Part shown: one piece after another, positions 27,882 to 36,179 of the stretch
How the letters are laid out: every line of letters begins with the position of its first letter
Position numbering within the stretch: the first letter of the stretch is position 1
Origin: Desulfobulbaceae bacterium
GTDB lineage: Bacteria > Desulfobacterota > Desulfobulbia > Desulfobulbales > VMSU01
DNA length: 37,881 nt
Assembly (NCBI GenBank): GCA_015231515.1
Contig: JADGBM010000019.1
Coordinates: 1-37,881, forward strand
Direction of reading: 5' to 3'
Notes under the pieces: generated by a model
The model's database searches: none
What the model saw: the letters and a program-made list of their open reading frames with translations, nothing else
Told to the model about the DNA's origin: nothing
Program-made: the position numbers and the translations under genes

Positions 27882-28051
27882 AGTTTTTCTCCTTTTTTAT
27901 TTTATATAATAGCAAATCTGTTTTTTTTTATGCCTAACTCTGTAAAGCGGTTCCTTTTAAACGGTAATCACACCATCAAAAATAACAAGCGGCAACAACA
28001 ATATCTGACACTTACTCTATCATGGGTCAAAGAAAACTCGTATCAGTCACT

Positions 28052-28459
28052 TCAATAAACCCCCTCACTATTGAGAAAATCTTTATAGAGATGATCATCC
28101 CCTAAAATATGATCGGCAAGCCACTCTTTCAAGAAATCCATCACCGTCAAGGAAAAGATAACCTTTCCAGAACGATAGTCGCTTTGCAACTGGCACACTT
28201 TTTCTCGCATTTCCTCATGAACTCGTTTGTGATCAATGAGGCTCGGATAATCATGAGCCTCCAACAAGTTTTCCTCATACATAAAATGATCGTTTGAGTA
28301 CTCAACAAGTTGCTGAAGAATATCACCCATTATCAGTTTCGATTTATTCTCAAGCATGGCCGCGTGAAGCCGATTAATTATATTGATCAACCCCATATGT
28401 TGATCATCAATAGCCTTCACATTAACACTATACGAATTTAACCAGACAAAGGGTATCAC
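28052..28459 (-). CDS. Bacteriohemerythrin
   Basis: This 135-residue four-helix di-iron protein has all seven expected iron ligands: H21 (DDQH), H58 and E62 (HFMYEE), H77 and H81 (HKRVH), H117 and D122 (DHILGDD). W6 and the N-terminal F-V-W-L motif are typical. Single-domain bacteriohemerythrins bind O2 reversibly; in anaerobes they are thought to sense, carry or detoxify oxygen. The start is a GTG. The gene follows the zinc-ribbon gene by 11 bases and is probably co-transcribed with it, which hints that both respond to oxygen or redox stress. Confidence 0.95.
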   Translation of the reverse strand: MIPFVWLNSYSVNVKAIDDQHMGLINIINRLHAAMLENKSKLIMGDILQQLVEYSNDHFMYEENLLEAHDYPSLIDHKRVHEEMREKVCQLQSDYRSGKVIFSLTVMDFLKEWLADHILGDDHLYKDFLNSEGVY

Positions 28460-28470
28460 AAATTATCTCA

Positions 28471-29001
28471 TTATGCGAAACACAAGCCACAGTCCGGGCA
28501 GGTAGCAGAACCTGAAAAGCTGGTGCCGCAGGCTGGGCAGATATTCGCGCTGCTCGATGAATCGAAGGCATAATCAGCATACGCTGTATTATGGCTATTG
28601 ATAGCGGTAACTTTATCGAAATCTTGTTCGATGATCTGCATTGCGCTCTGAGCATCCTCGCGCCGTACGAGCAGCTCAACATCACCACCACCGCAACAGC
28701 CCTTCCCACATGCCGGACCATCGCCAATGACAGATGTTCCAATATTCTCATTTACCAACAGCTGTTCAATCCTTCTAACCTCAGAGATAGAGGCCTTAAG
28801 AATGGTAACAACATCATCTTTATCTGTTAAGGCGCCCTTCCGGGCATTCATTTGCTGCGCACGACTGTTTTGACTGGCGACAACCTCTTCCCCAGTCAAC
28901 AGTTTAGCGCCGCAAACCCCACACTGCTCAATTTCAGGCATATACTCATCCTGGCAGGTAAGACAGTAACGCATTTTTTTTTCAAAAATCATTTTCTTCA
29001 T
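28471..29001 (-). CDS. Zinc-ribbon protein with a DUF2007-like domain
   Basis: This 176-residue protein has a C4 zinc ribbon at each end: C13, C16, C27, C30 at the N-terminus and C155, C158, C168, C171 (plus C174) at the C-terminus. Between them, about 61-130, is a DUF2007-like alpha/beta domain (DDVVTILKASISEVRRIEQLL, then VELLVRREDAQSAMQIIEQ). A further cysteine cluster, CGKGCCGGG (C98, C102, C103), is inserted into that domain. DUF2007 domains are annotated as putative signal-transducing folds of unknown role. GGAG precedes the ATG at 29001. It lies between hslU and the hemerythrin gene on the same strand. Its function is unknown. Confidence 0.82.
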   Translation of the reverse strand: MKKMIFEKKMRYCLTCQDEYMPEIEQCGVCGAKLLTGEEVVASQNSRAQQMNARKGALTDKDDVVTILKASISEVRRIEQLLVNENIGTSVIGDGPACGKGCCGGGDVELLVRREDAQSAMQIIEQDFDKVTAINSHNTAYADYAFDSSSSANICPACGTSFSGSATCPDCGLCFA

Positions 29002-29069
29002 GAGTCACTCCAAACGGACTATAAAATCAATTCTTGAAGCGTTGTTCAACAAAAAAACAACACCTACAC

Positions 29070-30449
29070 CTACAAAATAAATCGACTCAAATCCTCGTCT
29101 TGTGAAATATCGGCAAGCTGTTCCTGCACATACTCAGCGGTCACATAAAAAGTTGAATCCTCTCTGTCAGGCGCATTAAAGGACAAATCCTCTAAAAGCC
29201 GCTCCATAATCGTGTGCAGCCTTCTTGCCCCGATATTATCGGTTTTATCATTGACAAAGGCAGCGATACGAGCCATCTCTCGGATTGAACCATCGTCAAA
29301 ATGCAAATCAATTCCTTCAGTTGCCATCAAAGCGATATATTGCTTAACCAGTGCATTTTCAGGCTCAGTCAAGATACGATAAAAATCCTCTTCACCTAAG
29401 GAGTCAAGCTCGACTCGAATTGGGAACCGGCCTTGCAGCTCCGGTATCAGGTCTGAGGGTTTGCAGAGATGAAACGCCCCACTGGCAATAAAAAGGATAT
29501 GGTCAGTTTTAACCATCCCGTATTTTGTCGAGACGATAGAGCCTTCAACAATGGGGAGTAGATCTCGCTGCACCCCCTGCCGAGAAACCTCTCCTCCCTG
29601 GTGCCCATCGCCCTGCCGTGAGGCGATTTTATCAATCTCATCAAGAAAGATAATCCCGGACTGTTCAGCTTGCTTTATGGCGAGCTGTGTCACTTTTTCC
29701 TCATCTATGAGCTTTTCAGACTCCTCATTTTTCAGAATCTTTAAGGCCTCATCAATCTTCAGCTTACGATTTTTCTTCTTTTTGGGAAACATTTTACCAA
29801 AAACATCTTTCAAGCCACCACCCACGTCATCAATACCAGCATTTGAAAAAACCTCAACCATCGGCATCTGCTGCTGTTGCACAACATCCATTTCAACCTC
29901 TTTATCGTCAAGCTTACCTTCCCGCAGCATTTGACGAAACTTTTCCCGGGTTGTATTTGGGGCAGGAAGCTCTTCTGGAATCCCACCCTCTGCGGGAGGG
30001 GCAGAATTACTAAAAGCTTTTGGCACAGAAGGTGGCGGTGGGACCAAAAGATCTAAAAGACGCTCCTCGGCGAGCACATCAGCCTTTTCGCCAACCTTTT
30101 CCTGCTCTTGACGACGGACTATATTGACTGATATCTCCAATAAATCTCGAATCATGGACTCAACATCTCGACCGACATATCCAACTTCTGTGAACTTTGA
30201 AGCCTCGACCTTAAGAAAAGGAGATTGAGCCAGGTTAGCAAGCCGTCGAGCTATTTCGGTTTTCCCCACACCGGTAGGACCGATCATAATGATATTTTTA
30301 GGAGAAATTTCATCCTGTAGCGGCTGTTGAACCTGCTGGCGCCGCCAACGGTTTCGTAAGGCTACGGCAACGTAACGCTTGGCATCTGCCTGACCAATGA
30401 TATATTTATCAAGCTCCGAGACGATCTCTCTTGGCGTCAAGGCATTCAT
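29070..30449 (-). CDS. hslU: HslU, ATPase/unfoldase of the HslUV protease
   Basis: This 459-residue AAA+ unfoldase feeds substrates to the HslV peptidase. Landmarks are [16 protein letters not shown], Walker [15 protein letters not shown], Walker [13 protein letters not shown], a large I-domain (about 110-235), the GRFPIRVEL segment, [17 protein letters not shown] with the sensor-2 arginine, and the C-terminal SRFIL that inserts into HslV. I start at the ATG at 30449 because [10 protein letters not shown] aligns with the E. coli N-terminus. The frame is open further upstream, and an ATG at 30479, next to the hslV stop and with GGAG upstream, remains possible. It is 31 bases downstream of hslV. 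Confidence 0.97.
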   Translation of the reverse strand: MNALTPREIVSELDKYIIGQADAKRYVAVALRNRWRRQQVQQPLQDEISPKNIIMIGPTGVGKTEIARRLANLAQSPFLKVEASKFTEVGYVGRDVESMIRDLLEISVNIVRRQEQEKVGEKADVLAEERLLDLLVPPPPSVPKAFSNSAPPAEGGIPEELPAPNTTREKFRQMLREGKLDDKEVEMDVVQQQQMPMVEVFSNAGIDDVGGGLKDVFGKMFPKKKKNRKLKIDEALKILKNEESEKLIDEEKVTQLAIKQAEQSGIIFLDEIDKIASRQGDGHQGGEVSRQGVQRDLLPIVEGSIVSTKYGMVKTDHILFIASGAFHLCKPSDLIPELQGRFPIRVELDSLGEEDFYRILTEPENALVKQYIALMATEGIDLHFDDGSIREMARIAAFVNDKTDNIGARRLHTIMERLLEDLSFNAPDREDSTFYVTAEYVQEQLADISQDEDLSRFIL

Positions 30450-30480
30450 ATTTTCTCTCTCACAACTGGCTTTAAGCATA

Positions 30481-31011
30481 TTAAATTTTCTCCAGTGTAA
30501 CCTGTGAATTGGTGAAGACACAAATTGAAGCTGCTATTTTCATTGCAGCCCTGCATATTTCTTCAGCTGACATATCGGTGTTCTCCAGCAAGGCCTTTGC
30601 CGCCGCTTGCGCATAAGGACCACCAGAACCGATGGCCAACACACCATCATCAGATTCGATTACATCGCCAGTACCAGTAAGCAGAAGAGAGTGGTCCTTG
30701 TTTGCTGTCACCAAAAAGGCCTCTAGTTTGCGCAGGAGTTTATCTGTCCGCCAGTCTTTTGCCAACTCGACACAGGCACGCAGCAGATTGCCATTGTACT
30801 GTTCAAGCTTGGCCTCAAGCCTTTCAAATAAAGTGAAAGCATCTGCTGTAGCACCAGCAAAACCGCAGATCACCTCCCCATTATAGAGTCTCCGTACCTT
30901 CTGAGCATTATGCTTCATAACTGTATTTCCCAATGATACCTGCCCATCACCAGCAACAACTATATCATCGCCTTTACGTACAGAAATTATGGTTGTTGAT
31001 CGAATTTTCAC
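30481..31011 (-). CDS. hslV: HslV, peptidase of the HslUV protease
   Basis: This 176-residue proteasome-beta-like peptidase should be processed after S5 so that T6 (in RSTTIISV) becomes the N-terminal nucleophile. G43-G44-like segments ([17 protein letters not shown]) and [19 protein letters not shown] are typical. The five-residue propeptide is longer than the single Met of E. coli HslV. The start is GTG, with AAGGAGG upstream at a wide spacing of about 12 bases. The order xerC-hslV-hslU is the conserved arrangement also known from Firmicutes (codV-clpQ-clpY). Confidence 0.96.
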   Translation of the reverse strand: MKIRSTTIISVRKGDDIVVAGDGQVSLGNTVMKHNAQKVRRLYNGEVICGFAGATADAFTLFERLEAKLEQYNGNLLRACVELAKDWRTDKLLRKLEAFLVTANKDHSLLLTGTGDVIESDDGVLAIGSGGPYAQAAAKALLENTDMSAEEICRAAMKIAASICVFTNSQVTLEKI

Positions 31012-31038
31012 TTTAATTAATTTCCTCCTTCCTCTTTT

Positions 31039-31959
31039 CTATGACAGAGGTTTTCTGGCCTTCGGATGGGCCTTATCATAAACTTCCATCAGACGATCAA
31101 TAGTCAAATGAGTATATTTCTGGGTGGTAGACAAACTGGCATGCCCCAACAACTCCTGAACGATTCGTAAATCCGCCCCCATTTCCAGTAAATGTGTAGC
31201 AAAGGAATGACGAATCGAATGCGGGGTAACAGGTATCAAAATTCCGGCCCGCTCTGCGTAAAGCCGCACTGATCGTTCAACACTCCGGGTGGTAATCCGG
31301 CTTCCTCGACTATTGACAAACAAAACCTCCTGATCAATAGCATTACCCCGCTTAAGTCGATCACAAATAAGCCGATCACGTTGGACAAAATAACTCTTCA
31401 AGGCCTCTAAAGCAGGTGGCCCCATAGGGACCAACCGCTCCTTATTTCCTTTCCCGGTTACCGTAACCATTCCTGTACCGAAATCAAGAGAGCTTTTATT
31501 TAAATTAACAAGTTCAGCCACACGCATTCCGGTGGAATAGAGCAACTCCAAAATTGCCCTATCACGAGCGGCAAAACTGTCTCGTTCATCGGGTTCTTCG
31601 ACAAGCCGAAAAACCTCATCCACACTGAGAAAAACAGGAATATACTTCTCCTGTTTTGGACGTGAAATGCCCAAAAGGGGGTTACGAGCTATTTTTTCCT
31701 CTCTAACTGAATAGGAAAAAAATGTCTGTAATGCAGAAAGTTTTCTGGCAACGGAAGAACTCTTGTTTTTGCCCAGCAAGGAATAGATAAATGCCCGGAC
31801 ATCTTTTGCTGTCACAACCTCAAGCCGTTCATGACCGACAAAGGCCAGAAATGCATTAATATCACGCAGGTAGTTGTCGACCGTATGATCGGAGTACCCT
31901 TTTTCCACTGTAAGCCAGCGGGTAAAGGCCTCAACCAAGACGCCAGCTTCATTCGACAT
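31039..31959 (-). CDS. xerC: Tyrosine recombinase XerC
   Basis: This 306-residue recombinase has an N-terminal core-binding domain (about 5-90) and a catalytic domain with all six expected residues: R146 (GMRVAEL), K170 (GKGNKER), H247 and R250 (TPHSIRHSFATHLL), H273 (LLGHASLSTTQKY) and nucleophile Y282. Xer recombinases resolve chromosome dimers at dif during division. Length and the hslV-hslU neighbourhood fit the housekeeping XerC rather than a phage integrase. It ends 27 bases before the hslV start. No dif site was recognised in the window. Confidence 0.95.
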   Translation of the reverse strand: MSNEAGVLVEAFTRWLTVEKGYSDHTVDNYLRDINAFLAFVGHERLEVVTAKDVRAFIYSLLGKNKSSSVARKLSALQTFFSYSVREEKIARNPLLGISRPKQEKYIPVFLSVDEVFRLVEEPDERDSFAARDRAILELLYSTGMRVAELVNLNKSSLDFGTGMVTVTGKGNKERLVPMGPPALEALKSYFVQRDRLICDRLKRGNAIDQEVLFVNSRGSRITTRSVERSVRLYAERAGILIPVTPHSIRHSFATHLLEMGADLRIVQELLGHASLSTTQKYTHLTIDRLMEVYDKAHPKARKPLS

Positions 31960-32017
31960 TGATCCGTCCCAGTTTGTCCGACAACATGTAATCGGTTAGA
32001 AATTTGGCAGGCAGCTT

Positions 32018-32044
32018 TGGCTCAATGGTAAGCCATTTTTTTTT
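32018..32044 (+). terminator. Short hairpin with long T run between xerC and xseB
   Basis: TGGCT/AGCCA (32018-32022, 32031-32035) forms a 5-base stem with an 8-base loop, followed directly by nine T. It sits between divergent genes on the xseB side, where a terminator would act on a short plus-strand leader. The stem is weak, so this may be chance. Confidence 0.25.
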
Positions 32045-32104
32045 AATTTGCCTATTGCAGCAGATTCTTTTATTATTCCTGATTCACACATACCGTCCGC
32101 TACT

Positions 32105-32116
32105 CCAACTAGTTGG
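32105..32116. promoter_or_regulatory. 12-bp perfect palindrome upstream of xseB
   Basis: CCAACTAGTTGG is fully self-complementary and lies about 37 bases before the xseB ATG, just ahead of TAATAC (32118-32123), a fair -10 element. It could be an operator overlapping the promoter of xseB-ispA-dxs. There is no independent support. Confidence 0.3.
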
Positions 32117-32152
32117 TTAATACTACCGGAAAAAGTCGAAAATATACAGACA

Positions 32153-32389
32153 ATGGCAAAAAAATCTTTTGAAGAGAGTTTAGATACACTTGAACAAATT
32201 ACCCGAGAGCTTGAAAGCGGTGATTTGAGCCTTGAGGTGTCTATAAAAAAATTTGATGAAGGCATGAAAATGGCCGAATTTTGCAGCCAGAAACTTGATG
32301 AGGCTCAAAAGAAAATCGACATTCTACTCAACAAGAATGGCTTAGTTACTGCGCAGCCATTCGACGAATTTTCTCAGGACAACTCATAG
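32153..32389 (+). CDS. xseB: Exodeoxyribonuclease VII small subunit
   Basis: This 78-residue helical protein has the XseB pattern: KSFEESLDTLEQITRELESG, then DLSLEVSIKKFDEGMKMAEFC and AQKKIDILL. Several copies wrap XseA to form exonuclease VII, which degrades single-stranded DNA in both directions. xseA is not in the window. I start at the ATG at 32153, giving the usual family length; the frame is open for 35 codons upstream but that part has no family similarity. It ends 6 bases before ispA, in the classic xseB-ispA-dxs order. Confidence 0.95.
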   Translation: MAKKSFEESLDTLEQITRELESGDLSLEVSIKKFDEGMKMAEFCSQKLDEAQKKIDILLNKNGLVTAQPFDEFSQDNS

Positions 32390-32395
32390 CCCTTT

Positions 32396-33286
32396 ATGGA
32401 CATTAAATCATATCTATCAGAGAAACGTCGTATCATTGAGGGGGCATTGCAAACGTGCATACTTACGCCTACCACTGAGCTGACCACGCACATCGAGTCC
32501 TTGAATTACAGTCTCAAGGCGGGCGGCAAACGGGTGCGCCCCATCTTATGCCTTGCCGCCGTTGAAGCCCTGGGTAAAGATATTATGCCATTTTTGCCAG
32601 TCTGTTGCGCCCTTGAGTGTATCCACACCTACTCACTCATCCATGACGACCTGCCAGCCATGGATAACGATGAACTACGACGTGGAAAACCAACCAATCA
32701 CATGATTTATGGAGAAGCAGGTGCCATACTTGCCGGCGACGGTTTACTTTCCTTTGCCTTTGAACTGCTATCCAAACCAGAATTATCCGAAGTAGTTTCA
32801 GATAACGCCAGACTACGCATAATTCATACCATTTCACAGGCGGTCGGATCGCTGGGCATGGTTGGCGGCCAGGCGCTGGATATTGACTCTGAGGAGAAAG
32901 TGGTATCTTTCAGCACTTTGCAAATGATTCACCGCTGTAAAACCGGCGCCTTAATCACTGCTTCTGTGCAAACTGGTGCTGTTTTAGCGGGAGCAAACAG
33001 TGACGAGTACAAATCGCTCACTGAGTATGGAGATAAAGTAGGACTAGCATTTCAGATCGTTGACGATCTATTAAATGTGGTGGGAACAACTGAGTTACTC
33101 GGAAAAACAGCAGGCTCTGACGCAGCCAGAAATAAAGCGACCTATCCGGCCTTTTTTGGTGTCGAAAAAACTCGACTCATGGCGCAAGAAACGGTGGAGG
33201 CAGCCAAAAACGCCTTAAGAGAGTTTGACCAAAAGGCTGATCCACTGAGAAGCCTTGCTGACTACATCTATAGCCGCACACATTGA
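32396..33286 (+). CDS. ispA: (2E,6E)-farnesyl / geranylgeranyl diphosphate synthase
   Basis: This 296-residue trans-prenyltransferase condenses IPP with allylic diphosphates. The first aspartate-rich motif is HDDLPAMDND (D84, D85, D90), followed by RRGKPTNH. The second is IVDDLLNVVG (D223, D224), with Asn in place of the usual final Asp. LKAGGKRVRPIL and GMVGGQALDI are also typical. The two residues before the first motif are small or aromatic (Y79, S80), so the chain-length product (C15 or C20) is not certain. It sits between xseB and dxs, and its products lead to undecaprenyl diphosphate and quinones. Confidence 0.95.
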   Translation: MDIKSYLSEKRRIIEGALQTCILTPTTELTTHIESLNYSLKAGGKRVRPILCLAAVEALGKDIMPFLPVCCALECIHTYSLIHDDLPAMDNDELRRGKPTNHMIYGEAGAILAGDGLLSFAFELLSKPELSEVVSDNARLRIIHTISQAVGSLGMVGGQALDIDSEEKVVSFSTLQMIHRCKTGALITASVQTGAVLAGANSDEYKSLTEYGDKVGLAFQIVDDLLNVVGTTELLGKTAGSDAARNKATYPAFFGVEKTRLMAQETVEAAKNALREFDQKADPLRSLADYIYSRTH

Positions 33287-33329
33287 TAGCCTTTAAATTT
33301 ACTAATATCGCTGAGATTAAGAGACAACC

Positions 33330-35219
33330 ATGACCTACCCCTCTACTTTTTTGGACACCATCAACTCTCCTATCGATTTACGAAAACTCGAATTAGACGA
33401 ACTCAATATTCTGGCCGGTGAACTTCGCAGTGAAATTATTAAAACTGTGTCTTCTGTGGGTGGGCACTTAGCGCCTTGTCTCGGTGTTGTTGAGCTCACC
33501 CTGGCAATTCACTATGTCTTTAATACTCCAACCGATAAACTGATCTGGGATGTCGGCCACCAGTGCTATGCCCACAAACTCATCACAGGCCGCCGTGATC
33601 GATTCAGCACAATACGGCAGCATAACGGTCTCAGTGGTTTCCCAAAAAGAGATGAAAGCCCTTACGATGCCTTTGACACAGGCCACAGCAGCACCTCAAT
33701 CTCAGCTGGTCTGGGCATGGCATGTGGACGTGATATCAATGGCGGTGATCAAAAAGTTATTTCTGTTATCGGCGATGGCTCGATGACTGGTGGAATGGCC
33801 TTTGAAGCACTTAACCAAGCAGGCCACCTTGGCAAGGATCTCATTGTTATCTTAAATGATAACGAGATGTCAATCTCTCCAAATGTTGGCGCCTTATCGA
33901 GCTTTCTAAGCAGAAAAATGACAGGCCGCACCATTACTAAAGTAAGGCGCGAAACCGAACATTTTTTAAAATCACTGTCAAATGTTGGTGAAAACATCCT
34001 ACAGGTTCTCAAGAAGAGTGAGGGCAGTTTTAAGGCTTTTTTCACTCCAGGCATGCTTTTTGAGGCCTTACGGTTTGACTACATCGGCCCCATTCCCGGT
34101 CATGACCTCGATTCCCTCATTGAAACGTTTGAAAATGTTAGCAAATTCAGCAATGGCCCAACCCTTATCCATGTTCTGACCACTAAAGGAAAGGGCTATA
34201 AACCGGCAGAGGAAAATCCTGGTGATTACCATGGGGTTGGCCCATTTGATCTCTCAAATGGGCGGCCTCTATCAAATGGTGATTCGCCCCCCTCCTATAC
34301 AAAAATTTTTGGCAAGACAATTTGCGAACTTGCTGAAAAAAACGAGAGGATTGTGGCTATTTCCGCTGCAATGCCCGCCGGAACCGGGCTCACCGAATTT
34401 GCAGAACGCTTCCCTGACCGTTTTTTTGATGTAGGCATCGCCGAGCAGCATGCTGTTACCTTTGCGGCAGGCCTGGCCTCTGAAAACGTTCATCCGGTTG
34501 TTGCAATATATTCCACCTTCCTACAGCGTTCTTTAGACCAAATTATTCACGATGTCTGCCTGCAAAACCTGCCGGTCACCTTCATACTTGATAGAGGTGG
34601 ACTTGTCGGTGATGACGGCCCCACACATCATGGTGTTTTTGATTTAACGTTTCTACGCATGATTCCAAACATGGTCTTGATGGCACCAAAAGACGAGAAT
34701 GAGCTCCGCCACATGATTCATACAGCAATTTCACACCCCGGCCCTGCCGCTGTCCGCTATCCGCGTGGGTCCGGAATCGGATGTAAACTTGACAATCGCT
34801 TTGAATCTTTAGAGATTGGCAAAGGAGAGGTTCTGCGGGAAGGCACAGATATTCTACTAATTCCTGTTGGTGGTTGCGTCAATCCTGCAATTGAAGCAGC
34901 AGAAGGCCTTAAAAAGGTTGGCGTTGATGCAGCAGTTATCAATCCACGCTTTATCTCACCATTAGACGAAGAACTTATCGTACACTGGTCAAAAAAAATA
35001 GGGCGAGTTATTACAATTGAAGAAAATGTCAAAAAGGGTGGTTTCGGCAGCGCGGTGCTTGAAACTCTCGCTTCTCATTCTATCACAAGTATTCAGATCA
35101 AGGTTTTGGGCCTGCCTGACGCCTTCATGGAACATGCAACCCAGAGTACTTTAAGAAGACAAGCTAAGATTGATTCACCATCAATTATTCAGGCTGCCCT
35201 GGAGATGGTCAAAAAATAA
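33330..35219 (+). CDS. dxs: 1-deoxy-D-xylulose-5-phosphate synthase
   Basis: This 629-residue thiamine-diphosphate enzyme makes DXP from pyruvate and glyceraldehyde-3-phosphate, the first step of the methylerythritol phosphate route. It shows [16 protein letters not shown] (H46), [26 protein letters not shown], the cofactor motif GDGSMTGG (148-155) with [10 protein letters not shown], and [16 protein letters not shown], which holds the glutamate contacting the thiazolium cofactor. YPRGSG and a transketolase C-terminal domain complete it. It is the last gene of xseB-ispA-dxs, 43 bases after ispA, and converges with the PilZ gene 30 bases beyond. Confidence 0.98.
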   Translation: MTYPSTFLDTINSPIDLRKLELDELNILAGELRSEIIKTVSSVGGHLAPCLGVVELTLAIHYVFNTPTDKLIWDVGHQCYAHKLITGRRDRFSTIRQHNGLSGFPKRDESPYDAFDTGHSSTSISAGLGMACGRDINGGDQKVISVIGDGSMTGGMAFEALNQAGHLGKDLIVILNDNEMSISPNVGALSSFLSRKMTGRTITKVRRETEHFLKSLSNVGENILQVLKKSEGSFKAFFTPGMLFEALRFDYIGPIPGHDLDSLIETFENVSKFSNGPTLIHVLTTKGKGYKPAEENPGDYHGVGPFDLSNGRPLSNGDSPPSYTKIFGKTICELAEKNERIVAISAAMPAGTGLTEFAERFPDRFFDVGIAEQHAVTFAAGLASENVHPVVAIYSTFLQRSLDQIIHDVCLQNLPVTFILDRGGLVGDDGPTHHGVFDLTFLRMIPNMVLMAPKDENELRHMIHTAISHPGPAAVRYPRGSGIGCKLDNRFESLEIGKGEVLREGTDILLIPVGGCVNPAIEAAEGLKKVGVDAAVINPRFISPLDEELIVHWSKKIGRVITIEENVKKGGFGSAVLETLASHSITSIQIKVLGLPDAFMEHATQSTLRRQAKIDSPSIIQAALEMVKK

Positions 35220-35249
35220 CTTTTATAACTGTTGTCGCTATCGGTGCAG

Positions 35250-35990
35250 TTATTCCTGGCTGCACTCTTCTTCCTCTTCTGCACGATGCAGAATGGCTTG
35301 AAGGGCCTCAAGGGCCTGCTCTGGAACATTAAGAAATTTAACCCCCATCCTGACCAGTCGAGGGGTATGATCACTATTTCGGTCAATTACTGTAATATTC
35401 GATAGAATAGCGTACACACTTTTAACTCGACTGTCCTGGCTGCCAAACAGTACCGATATCATGACGGGGTCGATACAGTTAAACTGTGCGTTCATTTCAA
35501 ACTCAGCCAGCATCCCCCCGAAACTTATATTCAGAACCTTACATGCCAGAGATAAACCCCTCTGCTCAATAAAACCGGTCATACCAGAGATACAGTATCG
35601 TTTGCTTTCTCTGAGGCTCGAAGGTCGACAGGTTTGATCCATCCCCGCCGCTAATTCTTCCGCAGAACAAGGCAAACGGACTATATTATACTCACCGTAC
35701 TCTTCAAGTGCCTCCACTGCTATTTCCTTACCACTTACTAAAAAAACAAAAGGGATTTCATCCCCAGTGGCAGTCCTCAGTTGCTCTCGGCAAAAGGTAA
35801 TCCCCAACTCGTCATCAGGCTCCCAGCCATACAGAACCAGGTGGATTATGCTGTTATCAAGTATTATTTCGGCCTGGGCTATATCAGCCGCCTCAGAAAG
35901 AATGACATCGTCGAATATGGCCAGAATACGAGACTGCAACATACGCCTGTTTGCCTGCGACTTTTCAACTATGAGAACATGCCTGGCCAT
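35250..35990 (-). CDS. Degenerate receiver domain fused to a PilZ-like domain
   Basis: This 246-residue protein starts with a receiver-like fold (about 3-118: HVLIVEKSQANRRMLQSRIL, then LVLYGWEPDD) that lacks the acidic pair and has Y54 where the phospho-acceptor Asp should be. The conserved Lys-Pro is replaced by R-L-P. It is therefore probably a pseudo-receiver. The second half (about 125-235) has RESKR (127-131) and NISFGG (154-159), the RxxxR and D/NxSxxG marks of a c-di-GMP-binding PilZ domain. Such fusions often act on motility, pili or exopolysaccharide. AGGATG precedes the ATG. It is convergent with dxs and has no obvious partner. Confidence 0.8.
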   Translation of the reverse strand: MARHVLIVEKSQANRRMLQSRILAIFDDVILSEAADIAQAEIILDNSIIHLVLYGWEPDDELGITFCREQLRTATGDEIPFVFLVSGKEIAVEALEEYGEYNIVRLPCSAEELAAGMDQTCRPSSLRESKRYCISGMTGFIEQRGLSLACKVLNISFGGMLAEFEMNAQFNCIDPVMISVLFGSQDSRVKSVYAILSNITVIDRNSDHTPRLVRMGVKFLNVPEQALEALQAILHRAEEEEECSQE

Positions 35991-36179
35991 TAATCATCCT
36001 GGGTAAATGGTTATCTTTTGTTTTCTATTGTCGCAATTTTATTTTTATTTTACCAGCTTTTTCATGTATGTATGAAGCTATACAAAAATATGCGGGTATA
36101 AAAACCTGTGTTACCTGTCGACTCCACTCTTTTCTTTAAAAACAACGAATTACATTTCACCAGCGGTGCTGACTAAAAA

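Noticed and set aside
31039-31959. XerC-type gene as an integrase of an integrated element
   Set aside because: It sits in the conserved xerC-hslV-hslU order, and no attachment site, phage gene or tRNA flanks it.
35225-35253. ATAACTG/CAGTTAT inverted repeat between dxs and the PilZ gene
   Set aside because: Seven base pairs with a 15-base loop and no T run on either side is too weak to call a terminator.
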